Position numbers and translations under genes: made by a program. From Strigops habroptila (lineage: Eukaryota > Chordata > Aves > Psittaciformes > Psittacidae): a DNA stretch of 64,000 bases. The number at the start of each line of letters is the position of its first letter. Position 1 is the first letter of the stretch. Below are positions 34,576 to 46,080 of the stretch, one piece after another. Location of the stretch: contig NC_044282.2 in assembly GCF_004027225.2 (NCBI RefSeq), positions 61,803,725 through 61,867,724 of the forward strand, read 5' to 3'. Below the pieces are notes generated by a model that was not told the origin of the DNA, ran no database searches, and saw only the letters and a program-made list of their open reading frames with translations.

Positions 34576-35978
34576 AGTGAAATGCTGCATGAACATTATT
34601 GTTAAGAGTATGACATTTTGGTGTTTACAAATGTGACAATGTTCTTATCTCTCAGCTTTTGTAAAATTTTGTAACAATTTGCAAATTTGAGCACAAAATC
34701 CCAACATGTCTTGAAATGTAATTAGGGCAAAGCCTAATTTGCTATTGTATGAATAGTTAGAATTTCTTGGAATGGAGCCGATGTGTAAAATATCTGTGTT
34801 TGTGTCACCAAATGTCATTTTAAGAATGTTGGTTTATGGAATAAGTGAGAGCCGCCGGTGAAGGATCAGGTAAAACACCATGTTATGTGGGCCTGTGACT
34901 CACAGAGTAGGAATAAGGCCTGAAACCAGCTCTGCCTTTGGCAGCACGTAACTCTTGCTTTATTTTAAATCAAGGTTATGAAACTCCAGCATTTTAGAAT
35001 ATGTTTTGTATTTATACTGTTTGCAAGCTTTCTTGGTACTTTTTCAATTGTATTCTATTGTCCCAGCAAATATTTTTCTACAGAGGTTGTTTTTAAATGT
35101 TCTTTGTGAAAAAACTGCTATGTGTTTTTTTTTCTTTTTTTCCCCCTGGGTTTCTGAAATCGCATTCCCAGATTCGTGTTTTACTGTAATCAGCTTGTCT
35201 TCAGTGTGGAATATCTGCTGAAGGCATAGTGGAAGTTGTGGGATCCCAGCACCTCTCTGACAGCTAGATTAATAGTTACGTCCTTAACCTTTAAAACAGT
35301 TTACCCAGACTTGATGGAGTTGGCATAAAGTTCTGTGTTTCTGAAGATGCAATGGTGATAATTCCTTTGAAGGCCCAAAATAAGTGAAAAGAAAACTTTA
35401 ATGAATTTAAAAATGCCATTGAAAATAGCATTTGGCCTGATTTTATGCTTTTGTTGTTGTTGGAAACGGAAACAATACTGTATATACAAAGGTCACTGTA
35501 TGGAAAATAACTATCTAGTAAATATACTTTAATCTAGTTTATTTTTCAAATGCAGTGAAAATGAGAAAATAAACCATCTAAACTATTAATTACATCTGTT
35601 TCCATGTGACATAATGTGCTATAGTTTTCTGATGTTGTTGTGGATAAGATGTTTCAATACAGCGTATCAAAAAAAGTACAATTTGATACTGCAGACTAGA
35701 ACCAAAGCTTGGGAATTTCCATTAAATTCAAAAGCTATTTCGTTTGTAAAGCTGGGCTTTCAAAAGTCAGGAAAACCAGATGCAACTGTAATTATAATTT
35801 TGTAGCCACAGGAGATTTTTCCATAGATTCTCTGACTTAGTCCAACCCATACAGTGAATAACAAAGTGGAACGGATTAAGGTTGCACAGATGATCATAAA
35901 CCTGTTACTGTATATTTTTTAGTGCTTGATTTTGCAACCTACTTAATTTTCTTCTAATGTTTTTAGGTGATAAGCTGC

Positions 35979-36020
35979 TTTGTGACATTCATTTTTGATA
36001 TGAATGGAATGTCACACAAA
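35979..36020. repeat. imperfect inverted repeat with bulge
   Basis: The left arm GTGACATTCAT pairs with ATGAAT and GTCAC, separated on the right by a 5-nt bulge; the loop is about 7 nt. The hairpin is within the presumed intron 1. No function is assigned. Confidence 0.7.
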
Positions 36021-36466
36021 TATTGGCTACTTTTTGCAATGCCCCTGCAAGACAAAAAAAAATTATTCCAATTTTTGCACTCTCTTTTTTCAGGTGAATA
36101 AACCAGAAATGCAGCTATTGGATAATTAGCCCAAGTAGCAGGGTATTGGTGAAAGGTAAAAGGCACTTGACAGGTTATTCTTAAGTACCTGGTGCACTCG
36201 ACCGCTCTGTCTGTATATGTGGATTTATTAAATTGGGTGAAACTTTCCTTGAATTTGCCAGCAAACCTCCAGAGTGTTGGCTCCAGCGGTCTCTGCATTA
36301 CTGACAAGTAGCTCTGATGACAGGCATCTGATGGCTTTCGTTCTTTAGAGCAGAGTTTCCCCAACTGTGGCATGCATATGCTCTCAGTATGCATGCTGCT
36401 TTAGAACGGGGTATTTGGCAATGTGAAGGCGATTAAGTCCTACTGCCGAATGTGGATCGGTTATTG

Positions 36467-36610
36467 CTCCATCTCTGGCAGTGTTCAACACCAGGTTGGA
36501 CGGGGCTTTGAGCAACCTCGTCTAGTGGAAGGTGTCCCTGCCTGTGGCAGGGGCTTGGAACTAGATGATCTTGGAGGTCCCTTTCAACCCAAACCGTTCT
36601 GTGATTCTAT
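36467..36610 (+). mobile_element. short CR1 3' end
   Basis: CR1 from the 'ctggcagtgttcaacaccag' block through the 3' UTR to a single tail unit at 36,600-36,610. Sense to the presumed gene. Confidence 0.93.
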
Positions 36611-38770
36611 TGTGGGGCCCTTGGTGGAGGTAGGTCCTTTGTATAGCACTCAGGAGTTGTTGGCGCCTTCAAAGAGCCATCAAATTGGGGGTTGCAGGTG
36701 TGCTTGTGCTTCTGTGTAAAGGAGCAAGGATGGAGGTGTTGGATGAGGATGCGCAGCGAGTCCTGCTTTTGGATCCTGGTGTGAGCGTGGAAGACGGGAA
36801 GCAAAGGTTTCGGCATTCGGTGTTAGGGAGGTGGTGCAGTGTCATGGGTTGGTCAGGCCAGGTCAGCAGGGCTGGGCGGGTGCAGAAAGAGAATAAACAT
36901 TGTTTTTATGTCCTGGTTTGTGGAGAATGTGGTGTGCTTTTTAGGTGGGGTGGGGAGAGCACTGGGGTTCTAGTTCTGGGGCGTGGAAAGATTGATGACC
37001 AAATCCTGCCGGGCAGAAGCATTATCCAGTAGAAAGGCAGGAAGAGAGAAGCTGGTTTGGGAGGTCGAGCGTGTGTGTACATCGCTAAAAAAGCAGAACC
37101 GTGTTGCTGGTGATGGCCTCCAGAAAAACTGCAGCCTTAGTTCCCAAACTTAGCACAGCCCTGCTTGTCGCTGCGGTTGTTGACTTGCTTATAGGTGTGT
37201 GCGCATGGTGCTACGTGCAAGGCGAGCTGGATTCCTAAATTCCTGCTCTTGCCACAGAATGTATGATTACAGAGATACTGCGGACTTCTTGAAAACAGTA
37301 TTAAATAACTTCTGAAGGCTTTTTAAGGAGGCATTTTTAAAACAAGAAGCACACTTTTACTCTTGGGTTTCCTCCTAGATGCTGGAAAATACCTGCATTC
37401 CCTAATTCATACATTTCACGTGCAACTGGCAAGCTGGAAATAAACTCTTCAGGGTCTGTAAAAGCAGTTTAAACAAATCTAGTTAAACAAGATTTTGGTT
37501 TCATTGCAGAGGTTTAAAGTGTGAGGGGAAAATATACAGAACAGTCATTAGAAATTTAAAAAAAGCAACAAAACCCCCAAAGAATACTAGCCTGGAGATG
37601 TTTTCCTCCCTCTATGCTGCCTATTAGTCTGCTGACAGGGGAAGCTTTGGTACTAAATCTACTGGAGTTGCTGGAGTTGGGTGTTTGGCAGCGTAGTGCT
37701 GTCGGGACTATTGCACCATTCCATCTGCCCCTGGAGTCATGGCTTGCTGCAAATTCATGCATCTTTGATAACTCCTGCTTGTTGGAACAAAGCCCCTTGC
37801 TGTCCGGAGACTCCTGGGGACTTTTTACAAGTGTAAGCACCTTCTGTGGGGAATAGGAAAGTATTCCCATTTCATGGATGGACACAGGCTTGTCCAGCTT
37901 GCCACAAGGAAATCTGGTATTTGACCCCCTTGTATCTGCAGTTACTCTCTGAGCAGTTGGTCTACAGTGTTTAGATTTTGATTTAAATTGTCTAAATTGA
38001 ATATAGCAATATAATTTTAATTTGTTTACTAAGAGAGTTCTTCAGATAGGCCTCCCGAAGTGCAAGGAATAAGAAACAACTGCTACTTGAAGACAGAAGA
38101 GCTGTTTGTTTCAAGCTGTTTAAAAGGCTTCAGAGATAAGTGCATATTTTACATCCTGATCAGCAAGTTATAATGAGATTTAGAGCACTAAACAAGTTCT
38201 CTCCTAACCCGCGGAATGATGCATGTGGCTCAGCACAGAGCTATTGTTCTCATCAGCCCTCTCTGGTGAAATAATTTAGGAAATTGTGATATGCTGCAAA
38301 CTGGATTTAATCAGCAAGTAGTTTCCACCTTCAGAAGATGTCTTCAGTAGATAGAAAGCATTTCTCAATGTTCACAAAGGTTTCTGCACAAGGAGGGTAG
38401 TCCTTGTGTTCCTAGCAGTGAGAAAAGGCTGTCTGGAACTTCAAACGCACAAACAGGCTGTAGGATTAAGTTTCTTCTGTTATGATGAGTGGAAGTTACG
38501 TCTTCCAAGTGCTGGAAGTTTTTAAAAGGCTGTTCTGTTTCTCCGTCACTAGAAAGATAATGAAAGAGTACAAGCGAGGAAGGGTCATGGTAGCGAATAC
38601 AAAGATGGAGAGCAGGAGAGCTGCTTTTTCCCTATTGAGCAGAGAAAAGGAGATGGTCTTCACAAAAATGCTACTAGGATCCTTGTGGATAGATCCACCC
38701 CGGGGCTGGATGGCCATTCACTGGGAGGGTGGGGAAGAACTATCAATCATTTTGATGCAAACTCAAACAC
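36611..38770. other. intronic sequence without recognised exon
   Basis: Unique sequence. Open frames such as plus 38,482-38,886 run into the next CR1 and are not supported as genes. Confidence 0.45.
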
Positions 38771-39205
38771 AGATGCTCCGAGGGCTGGAACGCCTCTGCT
38801 TTGGAGAAAGGCTGAGAGAGCTGGGCTTGTTCAGCCTGGAGAAGAGAAGGCTCTGGGAAGATGTTAGAGCAGCTTCCAGTGCCTAAAAGGGCTGACAAGA
38901 CACCTGGAGAGGGACTTCTAACAAGGGCCTGTAGGGACAGGATGAGGGGGAATGGCCTTAAACTGAAAGAGTTAAGATTTAGATGAGCTCTTAAGAAGAA
39001 GTTGTTCCCTGTGAGGGTGGTGAGGCCCTGGCACAGGTTGCCCAGAGAAGCTGTGGCTGCCCCATCCCTGGCAGTGTTCAACACCAGGTTGGACGGGGTT
39101 TGGAGCAACCTGCTCTGGTGGAAGGTGTCCCTGCCCATGGCAGGGGGTTGGAACTGGATGAGCTTTAAGGTCCCTTCCAACCCAAACCATTCTGTGATTC
39201 ACATG
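38771..39205 (+). mobile_element. CR1 LINE 3' fragment
   Basis: 5'-truncated CR1 covering the C-terminal ORF2 region and 3' UTR, with 'gagagctgggcttgttcagc' near 38,816, ending 'ccattctgtgattcacatga'. Non-functional. Confidence 0.94.
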
Positions 39206-39552
39206 ATTAATGATATTCAAAGGATTTGAGTTTTTCTTCAGGTGATGGCAGAAGTTACTCTCCTAATCCAGCAGCTACATTCAGCTGGTTCTTGAAATTC
39301 TTATAACGCGGTTTTGAGAGCAACATGTGGTAGAGATGGAATAAAACAATATTGCACCTGGGGGAAGACTATGCGATGCTCTGCGAGGGGATTAGATCAC
39401 TTTTGTAGAACCATCAGGCACCACTGGCTGTAATTTATATCATCAAGAATCCTTGTCTGAGCCTTGAGCTCTTTCCCTCCCCCTGTTCACAGCAGATTGT
39501 TAAAATTGAAGATGGTCTTTCTCCTCTTTCGCAGTCATTTGTGTTTCCAGAG

Positions 39553-39825
39553 ATTTTTTTTTTTTTTTTTTTTTTTCTTTCCTTAAGTATTGAAACCAGG
39601 CTTTTTTTATTCCAGGCTCATTTCCTACTTTGCTGTATAAGTCTACTACATATTCAGTTCAAGGTCCCTGAAAATGTTATGAATAGTCTTATCTCTGTAA
39701 GCTCCTTGAATACATCGCTGGTTTTGTGTACCTGGCCGTTTTGAAGCTTATCCTCATTAAAAAAAAAAAAAAGAAGAAATAAAAGTCCTTATCTTTTTCT
39801 TCTTCCCCCCCCCCCCCCCCGCCCT
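39553..39825. repeat. cluster of homopolymers (T, A and C)
   Basis: A T-run of about 25 bases near 39,555-39,580, an A-run near 39,759-39,771 and a C-run of about 16 near 39,806-39,821. These are likely sites of sequencing and replication slippage. Confidence 0.85.
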
Positions 39826-41861
39826 GTAATGACCTATGAGAATTCTCATGTGAGAGAGAATTAGTGTGCATGTACTGAGAGACATGGCTGGCTGTGGCAG
39901 AGGCACAGATTTGCTAAAGCAGCAGAGAACTCAGAAGCACAAAAGCTAGTTGGATTGAAATCACTTGGTATTGCTGTCTGTAGAATAATTTAAGTGGGTT
40001 TTGTCTTTTAGCTTTTGTTTGGGTTTTTTTTCCTTTTTTTTTTTTCACTGGTGGGTACAGCTCTCAGGCCTCATTTTTAGTGCCTATTTCAGTCGTTTAT
40101 GCTATGAAATGGTAAAAAATTATCAAATGCTATCTATGAAGTCAGTACAGAAGGGTCTGAATGCACTGGTGATTGTGGGTATGCTGCTGTTTGCTAAAGA
40201 ACTTTTTATATTTCCTTGGTTTGAGATGGCTTGAAACAGGATGGGTTGGGTTTTTTTTGGCTTAAGTAATTTGTTCATCCTCCTTCTTGATTTTACACCT
40301 ACCAAAAATGAACAAGCCTGTCACTTCCCTGTATCAAGGATTAATTAGCTGATTGCAAAGCCCTTTGAACGTAACTGCAAAACTACATACATAACTTAAA
40401 CCGAAGTCCTCACTCTTTAAAGGGAGAAGAGTGGAACACACCTCCCCCTTCTCCTTGAAAGGCTTTGCTTCCAGAGAGTTATCCTCATGCTGCTGTGGGC
40501 AAAGACTCAGATGTGTTACTTTGCACAACGAATGCATCCTTCTGAAGGATTTCTGATGTTCCGAATGGCTCCCTGAAAATGTAGTGCTTGTTAGGGAGGA
40601 GAAGAAAGTCTGTACAAAATACTGTCTTTGCACTCACTTTGGAATCACAACTGCTCCTGCTGGGCTTCTGAGATAGGCTTGAAAAGGCATCTTGGCTTGC
40701 ATTATAGGTTAACCCAAATAAACGTTTAGTAAGTAATAGCAGTAATTAGTATTTATAATGAGGTAGTAACAGGCAACCTGAATTAGCCCAAGCTCCCATT
40801 GTGCCTGAAACTAAACAAACAAATAAGCTGCTTAGGGAGGGACTGCCATGATTCAAGTGTATTTGTCATTTCTTGTCTTGCCTCTGGAATGTCTTGTAAT
40901 GTGATATTTAATAAACTTTTTTAGTCATGTAAGCATAATATTTAATAATACCCGTGGTCTGCATTTTGCTTACCTTGATTCCTGTTGTGCTGATACACCC
41001 AAGCTGGGTTTAAGTTCTGTCTTCAACTGCCTTTAAATTCAAATAACCTTCATTGCAATTAGTGGCATTACTTATAAGTTGTCACGTAAGACCTTCTATG
41101 GGCTGTGGTGTATTGCTGCCATGCTTGTGATTAACGATTTTGAAACTAAAAGTATATCAGCAGTTTTTGTAGTCCTGAAGTGTTGAGATAAATATTTGAG
41201 TAATGATTTAATGTGTATTTACAGTAAAAGAAAATCAGGGAAAAATAACTGAAAAACCCTCCTGTTTTCTCAAGTATGTAATATTTTTTTACCCTTTTTC
41301 AGTTCTGGTTGCACTTTACTATTTTGGACAGTGGGTCTTATGTGGCTACAACAGTTTAACAAAAGTTTTTAGGAAATACTATTTCAAAATTCAGAGTTTT
41401 GTTATGAAAATCACTTTGGGTGAGCTGTCTGTGTTCCACAGTAGACTCTAAGTGAAGTCAAACATGAGCTGGGCAAATACAGCTGTCACTGTATCCATAT
41501 AATTGTAAAATATGGCATTTGTATTTGTGTTTTAATGGGAATTTTTTCAGTTACTACCTAGCCACTTCTTTAATATGTGCTGCATAAGTAAGTGGGAAGT
41601 ATTTAATAGCCTGCTTGAGCGTTATTAACTATTTTTCATATAAGCCTAATTTATTGAAGATGGCGATATCTATTAAACAACAGTCACTTGCAGCTTGTCC
41701 CAGGTGAATAATTTATATTCATGGCATAGCGGTCTAAATATCTAAGGATGTACATAAAACTGTTGCCTAAATAATGTTACTACCTTTACAGTGCAGAAAA
41801 GCCAGAATTTTTGGCTCCACTCTGGCACTGCTTTGATGCCTGTAAATACTGTTGTGCAATT
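39826..41861. other. intronic sequence without recognised exon
   Basis: AT-rich unique sequence with no gene, repeat or RNA feature supported. Confidence 0.45.
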
Positions 41862-42441
41862 TTGCAGCCCAGAAACCAACCGTGTCCTGGGCTGCATCAC
41901 CAGCAGCATGACCAGCAGGTCGAGGGAGGGGATTCTCCCCCTCTGCTCCAGTCTGGTGAGACCCCCCCCTGCAGTCCTGCATCCAGCTCTGGGGCAACAA
42001 CATAAGAAGGATGTGGAGCTGTTGGAGCGAGTCCAGAGGAGGCCACGAAGATGCTCTGAGGGCTGGAGCAGCTCTGCTATGGAGACAGGCTGAGAGAGCT
42101 GAGCTTGTTCAGCCTGGAGAAGAGAAGGCTCCAGGGAGACCTTAGAGCAGCTTCCAGTGCCTAAAGGGGCTGACAAGAAAGCTGGAGAGGGGCTTTTGAC
42201 AAGGGCCTGTAGGGAATGGCTTTAACCTGCCAGCAGTTCTTCCTTGTGAGGGTGGTGGGGTGCTGGCACAGGTTGCCCAGAGAAGCTGTGGCTGCCTCAT
42301 CCCTGGCAGTGTTCAAGGCCAGGTTGGACGGGACTTGGAGCAACCTGGTCTAGTGGAAGGTGTCCCTGCCTGTGGCAGGGGGTTGGAACTAGATGAGCTT
42401 TAAGGTCCCTTTCAACCCAAACCATTCTGTGATGATCTATG
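41862..42441 (+). mobile_element. CR1 fragment, near-duplicate of the copy at 56 kb
   Basis: CR1 from the 3' part of ORF2 through the 3' UTR and a worn tail. It lacks part of the interior: the text jumps from 'gcctgtaggga' to 'atggctttaacctgccagca' and then 'gttcttccttgtgag'. 41,872-42,050 is nearly identical to about 56,120-56,295, indicating the same young subfamily. Confidence 0.94.
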
Positions 42442-43050
42442 AATTATATACTGGTTTTGTGGCATCAGGACACTTAGAGCAGAGATTGGAGTTTGCTCAG
42501 GTTTTTTCCTACCCTCAGCATTCATTGTATGATCTGATACTTGAGTTGTTGCTCTGAGTTTGAAATTGTATGTATTGCTCTTTTGTTTTTTTTCTATAGT
42601 CCTTGCAACTATGGTAGTTGAGCTTCACAATCACTAAACTCATCTGCATTTATCTTTAGTATTTCTTGTGAGATATAAAAGTGCTACCGTTTCTGTTCCA
42701 TAGATTAAAGGCTCCAGGAGTTCAAGGACAACTCTGGAAACTCAGCTGTAGAAGTTTTTGTGGCTGTTAGCTACACAGACTCCCTGTGGCTGTTAGGTAT
42801 TTGGTGTGGGGTTTTTGCCCTCCTCTCAGGGCACTTCTTCAACCAAAAAGGAAAAAAATCCAAATCCGTGTTAGAGGCAGAAGTTTCAGCCATCAAACCT
42901 GAAAATGTTTTCCTGAGAAAGCTGAATTACAGAGGAGTGATCAGAAGGTGCTAGAATGGAAATACTTCACCCATATAAATATGAATTGTGATTGTTTCCT
43001 TAAAAAAAAAAAAAGAGAGAAAAGTCAGGTTGTCTACACAAGCGAACACT
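42442..43050. other. intronic sequence without recognised exon
   Basis: No supported feature apart from a short A-run near 43,002-43,015. Confidence 0.45.
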
Positions 43051-43184
43051 AGGAATTAACCATTTCATACAAGTGTTTATTTGGGAGTAATTATGCTGTA
43101 TTTCGATGGTGTAATTAAGGAATCAACCGTTTCATACAAGTGTTTATTTGGGAGTAATTATGCTGTATTTCGATGGTGTAATTA
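43051..43184 (+). repeat. tandem duplication, two 67-bp copies
   Basis: Positions 43,051-43,117 are repeated at 43,118-43,184 with two visible differences (ATTAACCAT versus ATCAACCGT near the start). Everything after that is identical, so the duplication is recent. The unit is AT-rich and non-coding. Confidence 0.95.
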
Positions 43185-44000
43185 GTGCAGTTCACCCTTA
43201 TCACAGAATCACTCCCATATTCTTGAGGAAGAGTGTTTTTTCTGATATTGCTTAACTGGACTTGCTCGAGATCTTTGTGGATGTTTATGGCAGAGCTTTA
43301 AACAGATCTAAGATTTTTCTGGTGTGTAACTCTGTGTTTTAACCTTAAAAAGATCCTTCTAGTCAGCAGAGATACTGGATCTTTTAATCCAAAGTTCTAA
43401 ATCTGTGGAGTGAGTTGTGACAGAGTAGCAAAATGTCCTTGCTTTTTTGTAAGGCTTCCCCCATAAAATGGATACTTATATGTTGAGAAATCTCTGCTGC
43501 TTATTAATGTGTGTACATTTAACAATGATACTTTGAAAAATGAAATACTGTAGTCCTTGGTTTGTGCTCTCTACTTTTAGTGCTGTGGCAGTATCTAAAG
43601 ATACTTTTTAAATAAAAGAAACTGGTGTTTATTTTCCTTGATGTATTGGCATGATCTCTGGCGTTGATGGAGAGCTCTACTTTCTAATGAAGCCATTAAG
43701 ATGCTGCCAGTAATTAGCATCTTTAAAAATCTGGGTTTGCATTTGAGTATCAGTTTATCAACAAGCATACTGAGAGAAGAGGCTGCTGGGTTCACTTTGG
43801 GAACCAGGGTGGAGAGGGAGGAGTTATTCTGAAGTGCGGCATAAGTAAAGTTGATCAGCTGAGAAATTCTTCGAGGAGTGTGGATTGAGAAACTCCCCTG
43901 TGGTTGTGCACATGGGGTAGTAATTAATGTTTCCACCTTGCTCATAGCAGCTGCTTTATGACATAGAAATATTGATTATGGCTGATGGAACTGTACCAGG
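43185..44000. other. intronic sequence without recognised exon
   Basis: No feature supported. Confidence 0.45.
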
Positions 44001-44298
44001 GAAGAACTTCTGCCTAAGATCTCTTCTAAATCTCCCCTCTGTCAGTTTAAAGCCATTCCCCCTTGTCCGGTCCCTACAGGCCCTTGTCAAAAGCCCCTCT
44101 CCAGCTTTCTTGGCGACACCTTTAGGCACTGGAAGCTGCTCTAAGGTCTCCCTGGAGCCTTCTCTTCTCCAGGCTGAACAAGCCCAGCTCTCTCAGCCTG
44201 TCTCCATAGCAGAGGTGCTCCAGCCCTCGGAGCATCTTCATGGCCTTTTCTGGACCTGCTCCAACAGTTCCACGTCCTTCTTATTTTGGGAGCTCTGA
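44001..44298 (-). mobile_element. CR1 fragment lacking its 3' end
   Basis: Reverse-strand CR1 starting at the 'gaagaacttctgcctaagat' block and running to the 'tccacgtccttcttat' region. The last 200 or so bases of the element, including 3' UTR and tail, are absent on its 3' (low-coordinate) side. A primary insertion cannot lack the 3' end, so a later deletion or rearrangement removed it. Confidence 0.92.
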
Positions 44299-45927
44299 GG
44301 CGGTGTTATATTGCTCTGTCTTGTTTCAATCTGCAAACTTGTTCTTAAATCTGTGAAATGTATAGAATATTATTTCCCATTAGGCTGTATAACCAATCTC
44401 TTCATATAGTTTGCAGCTGCATTTCAACTTAAATTCACTAATGTGACTAGTATCAGATGACGGTGATACTAGACTACAGTGAGACCCAAGTGTCAGGTTT
44501 GTAGCATGGTTTTGTTTTGGGTTTTTTTTTTTTTGGTTTTTTTTTTTTCTCCTTTGCTTTAATTGAATAACTGCATCTTAATATGGAAGTTTCTAAGTGA
44601 AGCCCCACCCAAGGCTTTATAATACAATACTTGTGGCACTAGACCTTAATAGTCCCCTTATCTCTGGGACTTACTTGAAGCACTGTCTTTGGGACTGTGG
44701 CATTGAGGAGATGAGCAGCGCTGGATGCAATCATGTGCTTGTAACACTGCTCCTTCTGCCAGGTAAGTCCTGTGTCCTGAGAGAAGCATCCTTTTTCTCT
44801 TGGTATTTGAAAGCAATTCCTGAAGGAATAGCTGCTATATGTACTGCAGTTACACTAGTGGGTGTATTACTATTGTAGTTTGTCAATTCTGGTGTAAATG
44901 TTTTTGTAAAACCCTTGTGTCCTCTTAGTCAAGCTAAAAATATTCAGGGCTTTATTGTTTATGAAGATTTTTATCCTGGGCAAGGTTGTATTTGCATCCA
45001 ACAGATGCACGTGGTATCCATCTGTTTGGTTTTTTTTATGTTTTGGCAACATTTGTTGAGGGTATTATACCCTGTTAGGGTCTCTGGAATTGACTAATTT
45101 CTGCTGGAGTGGTTTAAATGACATTTCTGCTCCAAGTGTATTTGGATACGCATGTGCTGTGTAAGTACAGCGAATATTTCCCTTTTTTTTTTTTTGCCAA
45201 TTGCAACTAAAAGAATGACGTAAATCATTGATTTTCTTGTATTTGATATTTTGCTGAGAACATGACCTGATGGTTTTTTGTTCTTGGGAAGGGGGGGAAG
45301 TATTGCTTTGAACTTGCAGCATAGGGCTGGAGGGAGCTGGGTCGTGCTGCCGAGGATGAGTCACGCAGGGGAGCTGAGCGGGTCGTTTCTGGCACGGAGC
45401 TCATGAGCAGTTCATGCCTTGCCTCGCACTGCTATTTGCTTCAAGCAAAATGGGGAATTGCACACAGCCTGAAAGCACGGAGCAATAGAAAAGTTTCCCA
45501 GTGGAATTAAAAGAAAAAAAGATGCTAGCGCTGGCTCCTACCTATTTCCATGTGGATGCTAAAACCATAACTTGAATTTTTAGGGGTTTCTGCAATGAAA
45601 ATTTCAGCTGTTTGTTGTGTCTGATGTGCAGGTTTCTGTAAAAAATGAGGTTTCTTGTTTCTCATTTGACTTGATGTTTGGGAGAAAGGCTCTTAAAAGC
45701 CCTTCTTTGGCACAGTATGGCCACGCTACTGCTCACAACTTCTATGTGAAACTTTGAAGAACAGGCTTTAAAAATTGGAATAGCAAAGTATCAAAAAATG
45801 GACAGGACAGTAGTTCTTGCAAAGCCCAGAACAATTGCTTTATAACTCTGTATTATAGATTGTGTTTTCAGATGTGCATGAGTTACTTTGAGTTTCTGCC
45901 TGTTTCCCTGTGACCCAGTTTATTCGT
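44299..45927. other. intronic sequence with a possible recursive splice site
   Basis: Unique sequence with T-runs near 44,520-44,550 and 45,184-45,195. A juxtaposed acceptor/donor lies at 44,762/44,763. No full exon is supported. Confidence 0.45.
44746..44768 (+). promoter_or_regulatory. possible recursive splice site (acceptor joined to donor)
   Basis: CTGCTCCTTCTGCCAG is followed directly by GTAAGTCC, with the AG/GT junction at 44,762/44,763. A pyrimidine tract plus CAG/GTAAGT is the ratcheting-point pattern known from long introns. It lies about 16 kb into the presumed 22-kb intron 1. It could instead be a cryptic exon end. Confidence 0.35.
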
Positions 45928-46080
45928 TGCCCCCTCCCTGGAAGTGTTATCCCATCCCTGGAAGAGTTCAAGGTCAGGCTTTGAGCAACCTGGTCTAGTG
46001 GAAGGTGTCACTGCCTCTGGCAGGGGGGTTGGAACTAGATGAGCTTTAAGATCCCTTCCAACCCAAATCATTCTGTGATT
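45928..46080 (+). mobile_element. short CR1 3' end
   Basis: CR1 from the 'ccatccctggaagagttcaa' block through the 3' UTR to 'ccaaatcattctgtgatt'. A partial repetition of the 'ccctggaag' word occurs at its start. Confidence 0.9.

Noticed and set aside
38482..38886. 134-codon plus-strand frame
   Set aside because: Its second half is the CR1 ORF2 remnant at 38,771-38,886 and its first half shows no splice or family support.
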